Source: Acidobacteriota bacterium (GTDB lineage Bacteria > Acidobacteriota > Terriglobia > Terriglobales > Acidobacteriaceae). Taken from it: DNA of 64,000 bases. The translations under genes and the position numbers were made by a program. The stretch is from assembly GCA_021778845.1 (NCBI GenBank), contig JAJYBU010000013.1, positions 37,284 through 101,283 of the forward strand, read 5' to 3'. The notes under the pieces were generated by a model that saw nothing but the letters and a program-made list of their open reading frames with translations, made no database searches and was not told where the DNA came from. Shown here piece after piece: positions 56,125 to 64,000 of the stretch; position 1 is the first letter of the stretch, and the number at the start of each line of letters is the position of its first letter.

Positions 56125-56289
56125 TTAGTCGATGGGGTGTTGGAGGATGACTACGTCGAAGCGGTTGAGGGTTCCGGCGCGCGTGCTTGCATTGGCGGTG
56201 AGGACGTTGGTGAACGACGCGGCGAGGGTGGCGGATTGGGCGCCTGCGGCGGCGGAGAGCGAAAGGAGGAACACGTGGTGAAAGTGCAT
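56125..56289 (-). CDS. Possible small exported protein or leader peptide (54 aa)
   Basis: A short frame starts at ATG 56289 with AGGA seven bases upstream and ends 22 bp before the lacI start. The first 18 residues (MHFHHVFLLSLSAAAGAQ) look like a signal peptide. The rest (SATLAASFTNVLTANASTRA and onward) matches no family I know. It lies in the 5' region of lacI on the same strand, so it may be a leader peptide, a tiny exported protein, or the remnant of a deleted gene. Support is limited to the ribosome-binding site and composition. Confidence 0.3.
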   Translation of the reverse strand: MHFHHVFLLSLSAAAGAQSATLAASFTNVLTANASTRAGTLNRFDVVILQHPID

Positions 56290-56337
56290 GGAATGTTCCT
56301 ATGAGCGTGTTGGGCGACCGTTTCGCGACTTGGCTCT

Positions 56338-56346
56338 AGACAAACG
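56338..56346. promoter_or_regulatory. CAAACG operator half-site
   Basis: AGACAAACG matches the left half of the LacI-type palindromes exactly, but the right half (CTACACC) does not. It lies in the divergent region between lacI and the GH3 cluster. A weaker element, ACTAAATCGTTTGA, occurs at 56426-56439. Confidence 0.35.
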
Positions 56347-56538
56347 CTACACCTGCAATTGTGCGGGGGCTGGGCAAAGGTACCTGTCTCCTGATATGCT
56401 TCGTCCCCGAGGCAATTCGCAATAAAACTAAATCGTTTGAATAAGCCTTTGCAAGCTGCAAAGACTGGCGCGGAAGAGATTGTTTGGCCGGTGGACTAAT
56501 GTTCACAGGGTAGAGACAGGTTCAGGAAGAGGAGAGAC

Positions 56539-58806
56539 ATGACGATTGGGACTGCCGTGAAGATGAGCCGGATGAGGATGAGGATGAGCTGGGTTGGGAT
56601 TGGGTGCGTGGGACTGGGCCTGGGGGCGTTGCAGATGGGGGTGGCGCAGCAGGCCCCGCAGCCGGCTGCCGCGACGGTGGTGAGCCAGCCGTGGAGGAAT
56701 GCGGCGCTCGATCCGGACACGCGCGCGGACCTCATGGTGAAGGCGATGACGCTGGAGGAGAAGATCCAACTGGTGCATGGCAGCGGTTGGGGAGTGCTGC
56801 GTCCGGGGGCGGTGGTGCCGGCGGGAGATAACGGTGGCGCTGGATTTGTGCCGGGGATACCGAGGCTGGGGCTGCCGGATATCAACATGGCGGACTCGGC
56901 GGTGGGGATACGGATGGCGGCGCGGGAGAGCCGGTATGCGACGCTGCTGCCGAGCGTGATCGGGATGGCGTCTAGCTGGGACCCGGCGATGGGCCATTTG
57001 TATGGCGCAGTGATCGGCCGGGAGCTGCGCGACGAGGGATACAACATGTCGATTGGCGGCGGAGTGGACCTGATCCGTGAACCGCGCAATGGACGGAACT
57101 TCGAGTATGCGAGCGAAGACCCGGTGCTGTCGGGAACGATGGTCGGGGAACTGGCGATGGGCGTGCAGTCGCAAGAGGTGATGGGCGACATCAAGCACTA
57201 TGTGATGAATGACCAGGAGACGGGGCGCAATACGCTGAATGCGGTGTTGAACGAGCGGGCGATGCAGGAGACGGATCTGCTGGGGTTCCAGATTGCGATT
57301 GGTATGGCGAAGCCCGCGGGTGTGATGTGCAGCTACAACCGCGTGAATGGCGACTATGCGTGCGAGAACAAGTACACGCTGACGGATGTGTTGAAGGATC
57401 AGTGGGGGTACAAGGGATTTGTGCTGTCGGACTGGGACGGGACGCACAGCACGGTGAAGGCTGTGCTGGCGGGGGAGGATATGGAGCAGCCAGGAGATAA
57501 ATATTTTGGCGCGCCGTTGCAGGCGGCGGTGATTGCAGGGACGGTTCCGGTGGCTCGGCTGGATGATATGGTGCACCGGATTGTGCGCAGCATGTTTGCG
57601 ACGGGGGTGGTGGATCATCCGCCGGTTCGACGGGTGGTGGACCCGTTCGAGGGCCGCGATGACGCGCGAAAGATTGAGGAAGAGGGCCTGGTGCTGCTGA
57701 AGAACGAGGGCGGAGTGCTGCCGTTGGCGAGTGGGAGTGCGAGGACGATTGCGGTGATTGGCGGGCGAGCGGACTTTGGGGTGCTCTCGGGTGGTGGATC
57801 TGCGCAGGTGGATGCTCCGGGCGGGCGCCCGGGCGGGTCGGAGTGGGGCGTGCCGGTGTACTTTCCGTCGTCGCCGCTGCGGTATTTGAGGGAGCAGGCG
57901 GGGAGCGATGCGGCGGTGAGCTTCGACGCGGGCACGGATGTGGCGGAGGCGGCGAAGGCTGCGGCCAAGGCGCAGGTGGCGGTCGTGTTTGTGACGCAGT
58001 GGATGAGCGAGGGGATGGACCGGATGACGCTGAGCCTGCCGGACAATCAGGATGCGCTGGTGGAGGCGGTGGCGAAGGCTAACCCGAATACAGTGGTGGT
58101 GCTGGAGACGGGTGGGCCGGTGTCGATGCCGTGGAGCGCGCAGGTGAAGGGCATTGTGGAGGCGTGGTATCCGGGGATTGGAGGCGGCGAGGCGATTGCG
58201 AACGTGCTGTTTGGACGCGTGAATGCTTCGGGAAAACTGCCGGTGACGTTTGCGGCGAATGATGCTCAATTGCCGCATCCGAAGGTGACGGGGTTGACGC
58301 CGGAGACGGGCAACAACGGCATGGATGCGGGCGCGCATCATGGCAAGGAAGCCGAGAACTTTACGGTGGACTACAACGTGGAGGGGATGCTGGTGGGATA
58401 CAAGTGGTTCGAGGTGAAGGACCGGACGCCACTGTTTCCGTTTGGGTTTGGGTTGAGCTATACGAGCTTTGCGTACTCGGGGTTGAAGGTTGCCGAGGGC
58501 GCGGAGAGTGTGAGCTTTACGGTGAAGAATACGGGAGCGCGCGCGGGCGATGAGATTGCCGAGGTGTATGTGACGCTGCCGAAGAGCGCGGGCGAGCCGT
58601 TCCGGAAGCTGGCCGGGTTTGCACGGGTGTCGCTGGCGGCGGGCGCGAGTGAGACGGTGACGGTGCCGATATCGCCGCTGTACCTGAAGGTGTTCTCAAC
58701 GCAGAAGAGCGGGTGGGAGCGGGTTGGCGGAGCGTACAGCATTGAGGTGGGTGGATCGTCGGCGGAGCTGCCGCTGAAGGCTGAGGTGTCGCTGGCCGCG
58801 GAGTGA
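56539..58806 (+). CDS. GH3 beta-glycosidase
   Basis: About 755 residues, exported (IGCVGLGLGALQMGVAQQ). The GH3 barrel begins MVKAMTLEEKIQLVHGSGWG; LGLPDINMADSAVGIRMA follows, then DIKHYVMNDQETGRNTLNA and the nucleophile Asp298 in GFVLSDWDGTHS. The second domain has VAVVFVTQWMSEGMD, and the FnIII-like C-terminus follows FGFGLSYTSFAYSGL. A PA14-type insertion is absent. The start has a GGAAGAGGAGAG site. It is followed after 74 bp by another GH3, then a GH31, all plus strand, suggesting an operon under the divergent LacI. Specificity (beta-glucosidase, xylosidase or other) is unknown. Confidence 0.93.
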   Translation: MTIGTAVKMSRMRMRMSWVGIGCVGLGLGALQMGVAQQAPQPAAATVVSQPWRNAALDPDTRADLMVKAMTLEEKIQLVHGSGWGVLRPGAVVPAGDNGGAGFVPGIPRLGLPDINMADSAVGIRMAARESRYATLLPSVIGMASSWDPAMGHLYGAVIGRELRDEGYNMSIGGGVDLIREPRNGRNFEYASEDPVLSGTMVGELAMGVQSQEVMGDIKHYVMNDQETGRNTLNAVLNERAMQETDLLGFQIAIGMAKPAGVMCSYNRVNGDYACENKYTLTDVLKDQWGYKGFVLSDWDGTHSTVKAVLAGEDMEQPGDKYFGAPLQAAVIAGTVPVARLDDMVHRIVRSMFATGVVDHPPVRRVVDPFEGRDDARKIEEEGLVLLKNEGGVLPLASGSARTIAVIGGRADFGVLSGGGSAQVDAPGGRPGGSEWGVPVYFPSSPLRYLREQAGSDAAVSFDAGTDVAEAAKAAAKAQVAVVFVTQWMSEGMDRMTLSLPDNQDALVEAVAKANPNTVVVLETGGPVSMPWSAQVKGIVEAWYPGIGGGEAIANVLFGRVNASGKLPVTFAANDAQLPHPKVTGLTPETGNNGMDAGAHHGKEAENFTVDYNVEGMLVGYKWFEVKDRTPLFPFGFGLSYTSFAYSGLKVAEGAESVSFTVKNTGARAGDEIAEVYVTLPKSAGEPFRKLAGFARVSLAAGASETVTVPISPLYLKVFSTQKSGWERVGGAYSIEVGGSSAELPLKAEVSLAAE

Positions 58807-58880
58807 TGGATTTTGAGGGTTCGGACAATTTTCTGTACAAGGATTGCTTGCTCGGGATAGATTGTTGGCGGTGAGGATTC

Positions 58881-61085
58881 GTGAGAAAAATCGTTTTAGT
58901 ACAGGCTTTGTTGATCTGCTCGACTTCGGCCTTCTCGCAACAGAAATCCACGGGTGCGGCGCCGGGAGCTGTGTATGCGGATAGTGCGGCGCCGGTGGAG
59001 GCGCGGATTACGGACCTGCTGAGCCGGATGACGGTCGAGGAAAAGGTCGATGCGTTCAGCACGGACCCGACGGTGCCGCGGCTGGGCGTGGTGGGGACGG
59101 GACATGTGGAGGGTCTGCACGGACTGGCGCTGGGCGGGCCTGGACACTGGGAGGGTCGCGGGAATGTGACGGTGATTCCGACGACTACGTTTCCGCAGTC
59201 GAGGGGATTGGGGCAGACGTGGGATCCGGCGCTGCTCAGCGAGGCTGCGGCGCAGGAGGCGCATGAGACGCGGTATGCGTTTGGGAAGTATCACCGCGGC
59301 GGGTTGGTGGTGCGGGCTCCGAATGCGGATTTGAGCCGCGACCCGAGGTGGGGGCGAAGCGAGGAGTCTTATGGGGAGGACCCGTTCCTGGTAGGAGCGT
59401 TGGCTACGGCGTTCACGCGCGGGCTGCAGGGGAGTGGGAAGTACTGGACGACGGCGTCGCTGCTGAAGCATTTTCTGGCGAACAGTAATGAGAATCTGAG
59501 GACGTCGTCGTCTTCGAACTTCGATGAGCGGCTGTTTCAGGAGTACTACTCGGTGCCGTTCCGGATGGCGATTGAGGATGGCCATGCGAATGCATTTATG
59601 ACTGCGTATAACTCGTGGAACGGGACGCCGATGATTGAGAATCCGGTGCTGCGCGATGTGGTGATGAAGGACTGGGGCGAGGATGGGATCATCTGTACCG
59701 ATGGCGGCGCGCTGACAGCGCTGGTGAAGGACCATAAGGCATATAAGACGATGCCGGAGGCTGTGGCGGCGACTGTTCATGCGGGGATCAATCAATATCT
59801 GGATGAGTACAAGCCGGCGATGGAAGAGGCTCTGAAGGAAGGGCTGATCAATGAGAAGGATCTGGATAGGAATCTGCGCGGGGTGTTTCGCGTGATGATC
59901 AGGCTGGGGATGCTGGACCCGACGGAGGTGGTTCCGCAGGCGAAGATTGGCGTGGACGATGGCGCGGGCAAGATGCTGGCGCCAGACCCGTGGTGGTCGG
60001 AGAAGCCGAAGGCGCTGGCGCGGAAGGTCACGGACGAGTCGGTGGTGTTGCTGAAGAATGATGCGGTGGAGGGTGGGGGAAAGCTGCTGCCGCTGGATGC
60101 GGGGAAGCTGAAGTCGATGGCGGTGATCGGGCCTTATGCGAATGCGGTGCTGCTGGATTGGTACAGCGGGACGCCGCCGTTTGCGGTGACGCCGGTGCAG
60201 GGGATTCGCGCGCGGGCTGGCGCAGGCGTTACGGTGACGTACGACAAGGGGGATGACCTGGCTGCGGTGACGGCGCTGGCGAAACGCGTGGATGTGGTGG
60301 TTGTGGTGATTGGGAACAACCCGACGTGCGGCGCGGGATGGAATGTTTGCCCGACGGCAAGCGATGGGAAAGAGGCCATCGACCGCAAGAGCATGGTGCT
60401 GGAGCAGGAGGCGATTGCGAAGGCCGCGCTGGCGGCGAATCCTCGGACGGTGGAGGTGTTGCAGGCGAGCTTTCCGTATACCACGACGTGGAGCGAGGCA
60501 AGTGTTCCGGCGATCCTCACGATGACGAATGGGAGCGAGGAGCAGGGCGATGGGTTGGCCGATGTGCTGTTTGGCGACTATGACCCGGCGGGGCGTTTGA
60601 CGCAGACGTGGGTGAGGGATGAGGCGGAGTTGCCGCCGATGATGGACTACAACATTCGCGATGGGCGCACGTACATGTACGCCAGGCAGAAGCCGCTGTA
60701 TGCGTTTGGATTTGGGCTCAGCTATACGAGCTTTGCGTATTCGAAGCTGCGGGTGAATGCGACGACGCTGAAGGATGGGCAGACGGCAATGGTGAGCGTG
60801 GAGGTGAAGAACACGGGCACGCGCGCGGGCGATGAGGTGGTGCAGATGTATGTGTCGCATGAGGGGTCAAAGGTGGCAAGGCCGATGGAGGAGTTGGAGG
60901 GGTTTGAGCGGGTGTCGTTGCAGGCTGGCGAGACGAAGACAGTGACGCTGCCACTGGCGGCGCGGGCGCTGGCGTATTGGGATGAGGGTGCGAAGAAGTT
61001 TGTGCTGGAGAAGGATCGCGTGACGGTGAAGGTGGGTGGGAGTTCGGATGCGTTGCCGGTGAAGGCGGTGGTGCAGGTGATGTAG
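58881..61085 (+). CDS. GH3 beta-glycosidase
   Basis: About 734 residues with a signal peptide (KIVLVQALLICSTSAFSQ). The barrel shows LLSRMTVEEKVDAFSTDPT, GHVEGLHGLALGGPGHWEGR, RDPRWGRSEESYGEDPFLVG, LLKHFLANSNENLRTSSSSN and the nucleophile Asp274 in GIICTDGGALTALV. The second domain follows SMAVIGPYANAVLLDWYSG, and the FnIII-like domain follows FGFGLSYTSFAYSKL. The glycan-binding segments differ from the preceding GH3, so the two enzymes probably have different substrates. The GTG start has GGTGAGG just upstream. Confidence 0.93.
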   Translation: MRKIVLVQALLICSTSAFSQQKSTGAAPGAVYADSAAPVEARITDLLSRMTVEEKVDAFSTDPTVPRLGVVGTGHVEGLHGLALGGPGHWEGRGNVTVIPTTTFPQSRGLGQTWDPALLSEAAAQEAHETRYAFGKYHRGGLVVRAPNADLSRDPRWGRSEESYGEDPFLVGALATAFTRGLQGSGKYWTTASLLKHFLANSNENLRTSSSSNFDERLFQEYYSVPFRMAIEDGHANAFMTAYNSWNGTPMIENPVLRDVVMKDWGEDGIICTDGGALTALVKDHKAYKTMPEAVAATVHAGINQYLDEYKPAMEEALKEGLINEKDLDRNLRGVFRVMIRLGMLDPTEVVPQAKIGVDDGAGKMLAPDPWWSEKPKALARKVTDESVVLLKNDAVEGGGKLLPLDAGKLKSMAVIGPYANAVLLDWYSGTPPFAVTPVQGIRARAGAGVTVTYDKGDDLAAVTALAKRVDVVVVVIGNNPTCGAGWNVCPTASDGKEAIDRKSMVLEQEAIAKAALAANPRTVEVLQASFPYTTTWSEASVPAILTMTNGSEEQGDGLADVLFGDYDPAGRLTQTWVRDEAELPPMMDYNIRDGRTYMYARQKPLYAFGFGLSYTSFAYSKLRVNATTLKDGQTAMVSVEVKNTGTRAGDEVVQMYVSHEGSKVARPMEELEGFERVSLQAGETKTVTLPLAARALAYWDEGAKKFVLEKDRVTVKVGGSSDALPVKAVVQVM

Positions 61086-61173
61086 ATGGGCGGAAGCGGT
61101 CGCGCTATCGCGCGATGTCGATGCATGACGTGAAGATGTCATGCGTGGGGCACCCGGCCGGGCGAGGGACGAG

Positions 61174-63594
61174 ATGCAGAAGGCTGCAGGAATACGAGTT
61201 GGTTTGCGAGGGATGAGGATGATTCGTAAGGTTGGGTTGGTCGTGGGCGTGGTTGCGATGAGCGCGTTGTCGTGCGGGGCGCAGCAGTTGACGCTGCAGC
61301 GCGGGAACGCGACGGTGGTGGTGGAGCCTTATGCGCCGAATGTGGTGCGGGTGACGCTGAGCTTGCTGAAGGATCGCGCGCTGGCGGAGCCGGGGTATGG
61401 GATTACGGCGAAGGAGAATGGGGACGGTTGGCGTGCGGAGAGCGGGGTCGGCGGGGATGTGCTGCAGTCGTCGCAGATGGTGGTTACTGTTGCGCCGGAG
61501 GGTGAACCCTGGAAGCCGACGGGTACGGCTGCGGATATTGCGCGGTTCTTCAATGGGTCGACACCGGGGGTGGGGATTACGGTGAAGACGCCGGAGGGGA
61601 AGACGCTGGTGGATATGCAGGGATGGCAGATGTCGGTGCCGAATTACAAGGACGGAAATCATGATGTGCTGCTGGATCGACGGCCTGGGGACGATCCGTT
61701 CTATGAGGTGGGGGCGAGCTTTGCTGCGCCAAAAGATGAGCACTATTACGGGCTGGGACAGAATCAGGAGGGGTACTTCGATCGGCGGGGACACGTGGTG
61801 CGGTGCTCGCAGGATTACGATGCGCCGGGCGGAGAGAGTGTCTGCGTTCCGTTTGTAGTGACGAACAAGGGCTATGGGTTGGTGTGGGATAACCCTTCGA
61901 AGACGACGGTGGCGTTTGCGATCGGAGACCAGACGCGGTTTACGTCGCAGGTGGGGCAGAGGGTTTCGTTTTTTGTGATTGCGGGGAAGACGTATGACGA
62001 GATCTATGAGGGGTACCGGGCGCTGACGGGGGTGGTGCAGATGCTGCCGAAGTCGGCGTATGGGTATATCCAGTGCAAGCAGCGGTATACGAGCCAGGCG
62101 GAGTTGATGGCCGTGGCGAAAGGATATCGGGAACGGCATCTGCCGATCGATGACCTCGTGATCGATTGGTTCAGCTATACGAAGATGGGGCAGATGGATA
62201 TGGATCCGACGCAGTGGCCGGATCCGGTGGCGATGAACAAAGAGCTGCACGCGATGAACTTTCACGTGATGATCAGCGTGTGGCCAAGGTTTGTGCCAGA
62301 AGACCGGTACTATGCAACGCTGCTGAAGAATGGCTGGCTGGAGCACCTCGCAGATGGGACGCCGACGAACGGGCTGCCGTATGACCGCGCAGGGTCGGAC
62401 ATCGATACGACGAATCCAGCGGCGGCGAAGTGGTATTGGGCTGTGATCGACGAGAACTATGTCAAGAAGGGCTTCGACGCATTCTGGATGGATGAGACGG
62501 AGCCGGATCTGCCGCCAAATGGAAGCTACCTGCATGTGGGCCCGGGAACGGAGTTCTTCAACGTGTATCCGCTATTTCATACGGCGGCGGTGTATGACGG
62601 GATGCGCAGGGACATGAAGGAACGGGCGCTGATCCTGGCGCGGTCGTCGTATTTGGGGGCACAGCGGAATGGGACGATCTTCTGGTCGTCGGATATTGCG
62701 CCGACGTGGGATGTGCTGAAGCGGCAGGTGCCGACGGGGATTAATTTTGTCGCGTCGGGAATGCCGTATTGGAGCACCGATATCGGTGGGTGGCAGTTCC
62801 TGCCGGGCTACCACAAGCCGGAGAGGCCAGTGCTGATCGATCCGAGTGATGCGCGTGCTGAGGTGGGGCACTATGACGACTATCCGGAGCTGTATGTGCG
62901 GTGGTTTGAGTATGGTGCGTTTCAGCCGAACTTCCGCACGCACGGCAGCCGCCCGGAGAATGAGGTGTGGAGCTATGGCAAGCAGGCGGAGCCGATTCTG
63001 GAGAAGTTTCTGCGGCTGCGGTATGAGTTGATGCCCTATATCTACTCGCTGGGATGGAGTGCACATGAGACGGGCGCACCATTTATGCGCGGGCTGTTTA
63101 TGGACTTTGGCGATGATCCGAAGGTGGCCGATATCGGCGACGAGTATATGTTTGGACCGGCGCTTCTGGTGGCTCCGGTGACCGAGCAGGGGATGACGAG
63201 CCGCGAGGTGTACCTGCCGGCGGGAACGGACTGGTACAACTTCTGGACCAACGAGCGTGTGCGTGGAGGGCAGCAAATTACGGTGAACGCGCCGATCGAT
63301 GTGATTCCGGTGTTCGTGCGGGCGGGCTCGATTCTGCCGCTGGGGACGGTGGTCGAGAGTACGAATGACGCGCAGAAGATTGCGAAGCTGCGGGTGTATC
63401 CGGGGGCCGATGGGTCGTTCGACTTGTATCGCGATGACGGGACGAGCTATGCGTATGAGAAGGGGGTGTATGAGGTGAGCCACTTGCGCTGGAACGAGGC
63501 CACAAGAAAGCTCACGCATACGGGTGCAGCGGTTGGGTTTGCCGGGGCCGGCGAGTCGCTGCAGATCATCGGTGCGAAGCCCTGGCAGCGATGA
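61174..63594 (+). CDS. GH31 alpha-glycosidase (alpha-xylosidase/alpha-glucosidase type)
   Basis: An exported retaining alpha-glycosidase of about 806 residues (VGLVVGVVAMSALSCGAQQ). The N-terminal beta-sandwich contains DEHYYGLGQNQEGYFDRRG. The barrel contains the nucleophile Asp440 in FDAFWMDETEPD and the acid/base Asp507 in IFWSSDIAPTWDVLKRQ, then MPYWSTDIGGW and EVWSYGKQAEPILEKFLRLR. Several start codons are possible (61141, 61174, 61213); 61174 is chosen for its GAGGGACGAG site. Next to two GH3 genes, this suggests a xyloglucan- or mixed-oligosaccharide-degrading operon. The substrate is not fixed by these motifs. Confidence 0.92.
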   Translation: MQKAAGIRVGLRGMRMIRKVGLVVGVVAMSALSCGAQQLTLQRGNATVVVEPYAPNVVRVTLSLLKDRALAEPGYGITAKENGDGWRAESGVGGDVLQSSQMVVTVAPEGEPWKPTGTAADIARFFNGSTPGVGITVKTPEGKTLVDMQGWQMSVPNYKDGNHDVLLDRRPGDDPFYEVGASFAAPKDEHYYGLGQNQEGYFDRRGHVVRCSQDYDAPGGESVCVPFVVTNKGYGLVWDNPSKTTVAFAIGDQTRFTSQVGQRVSFFVIAGKTYDEIYEGYRALTGVVQMLPKSAYGYIQCKQRYTSQAELMAVAKGYRERHLPIDDLVIDWFSYTKMGQMDMDPTQWPDPVAMNKELHAMNFHVMISVWPRFVPEDRYYATLLKNGWLEHLADGTPTNGLPYDRAGSDIDTTNPAAAKWYWAVIDENYVKKGFDAFWMDETEPDLPPNGSYLHVGPGTEFFNVYPLFHTAAVYDGMRRDMKERALILARSSYLGAQRNGTIFWSSDIAPTWDVLKRQVPTGINFVASGMPYWSTDIGGWQFLPGYHKPERPVLIDPSDARAEVGHYDDYPELYVRWFEYGAFQPNFRTHGSRPENEVWSYGKQAEPILEKFLRLRYELMPYIYSLGWSAHETGAPFMRGLFMDFGDDPKVADIGDEYMFGPALLVAPVTEQGMTSREVYLPAGTDWYNFWTNERVRGGQQITVNAPIDVIPVFVRAGSILPLGTVVESTNDAQKIAKLRVYPGADGSFDLYRDDGTSYAYEKGVYEVSHLRWNEATRKLTHTGAAVGFAGAGESLQIIGAKPWQR

Positions 63595-63862
63595 GTGCAG
63601 GTGGGAGGTGCTGGTCCGCGAGCCATCTTCTTCGGCCAGATTCGCAGGAGAGTGTTTGAAGAGGACGGGACGAAACTGGCTGGAAGTACGAAGTGCGGAG
63701 ACCCCCATGCAGCACGTTCCAGGGGTAATAAACGGGGTGCAATTCGCCCGCGCGCTCCTGTAGCCTCCTCAGGGATACAGCCAAATATGCCGGGCGCATC
63801 AGAGCTGCAAATTACTGCTTGACAGTGGAACCATCGACTGGCTATATTTTTCAGGCTGTATA
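63595..63862. other. Non-coding gap after the GH31 gene
   Basis: About 270 bp between the GH31 stop and the palindromes at the right edge. No gene, clear terminator or promoter was recognised. Confidence 0.35.
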
Positions 63863-63863
63863 A

Positions 63864-63900
63864 CTAAAACGTTTTAGAGCAATATTATAGTTACTATAAT
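63864..63900. repeat. Two adjacent palindromes, CTAAAACGTTTTAG and ATTATAG-TTA-CTATAAT
   Basis: A perfect 14-bp palindrome (63864-63877) and a 7-bp inverted repeat (63884-63900) abut the end of a transposase gene whose stop codon lies inside the second repeat. They may be the end structure of an IS630-type element, or the first may be a LacI-type operator. The IS explanation fits the position better. Confidence 0.45.
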
Positions 63901-64000
63901 GTGCCGAGGCGGAGCCTGAACCAGGCTTGAGCATCTTCGGCGGTGATGTGTGGCAGCAGGTCTGCAATGGCTTGATCGAGGGCTTCGCGGGTGCGCGCTT
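63894..64000 (-). CDS. IS630-like transposase, C-terminal part (cut by right edge)
   Basis: The minus strand encodes ARTREALDQAIADLLPHITA followed by EDAQAWFRLRLGTL and a TAG stop. The pattern REALDQAI-N-DAQAWF is typical of the extreme C-terminus of IS630-family transposases. The gene continues beyond the right edge, so completeness cannot be judged. The adjacent palindromes probably belong to the element's end. Confidence 0.6.
   Translation of the reverse strand, partial: ARTREALDQAIADLLPHITAEDAQAWFRLRLGTL

Noticed and set aside
56503..58341. 612-codon open frame on the minus strand opposite the first GH3 gene
   Set aside because: Same codon-bias artefact; low-complexity Arg/His-rich translation lying over a well-supported GH3 gene.
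58896..60860. 654-codon open frame on the minus strand opposite the second GH3 gene
   Set aside because: It is the antisense of a clear GH3 gene. G-ending codons on the plus strand give C-starting triplets on the other strand, which cannot be stops, so a long empty frame is expected. The translation is rich in Arg/His/Pro and has no domain.

Overview
The window reads as accessory chromosome from a soil-type Acidobacteriota (Acidobacteriaceae/Terriglobia-like). This is inferred from the gene mix, not from a marker gene: very large TonB-dependent receptors with an N-terminal carboxypeptidase-regulatory-like domain, paired TPR and CRTAC1 (FG-GAP/UnbV) exported proteins, many glycoside hydrolases (GH3, GH5, GH31, GH35, GH92, GH125), Tat-exported enzymes and LacI/DeoR regulators. 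No rRNA, tRNA, CRISPR array or replication origin was seen.

Layout. (1) 1-3956, minus strand: a coupled operon for a modified nucleotide sugar (4,6-dehydratase, hydrolysing 2-epimerase, PLP aminotransferase), continuing into a TPR gene cut by the left edge. (2) 4288-17014, minus strand: ten tightly packed, mostly translationally coupled genes. They encode a cytochrome-bearing propeller, an FG-GAP/UnbV protein, a YVTN propeller fused to a di-heme peroxidase/MauG-like domain, a Reg_prop propeller, an atypical RidA-fold protein, a DAHP synthase, two solute-binding proteins without permeases, and a GMC oxidoreductase with its small subunit. This looks like an uncharacterised periplasmic oxidation system and is the best candidate for a new system here. 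(3) 17.3-18.8 kb: decayed transposases. (4) 19.3-40.6 kb: a glycan-utilisation region with GH92, GH5, a TonB receptor, TPR and CRTAC1 proteins, LacI, GH3, a double beta-helix (GH55-like) protein, a GH3 remnant, and a second TPR/CRTAC1 pair. Four copies of a CAAACGTTTG-type palindrome sit before four of its transcription units and probably define a LacI regulon. (5) 40.7-41.1 kb: an IS481-type remnant. (6) 41.3-54.7 kb: glycosylasparaginase, a second TonB receptor, CutC, DeoR, GH35, GH125 and GH92, a set that fits breakdown of mannose-rich N-glycans or mannoproteins. (7) 54.9-63.6 kb: a second LacI, two GH3 enzymes and a GH31. (8) Right edge: the C-terminus of an IS630-like transposase.

How it fits together: the receptors would import oligosaccharides released by exported hydrolases, and the LacI and DeoR proteins would sense the products. 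Transposase debris separates the blocks, which suggests stepwise assembly. All functions are read from motifs and context; no database search was run.
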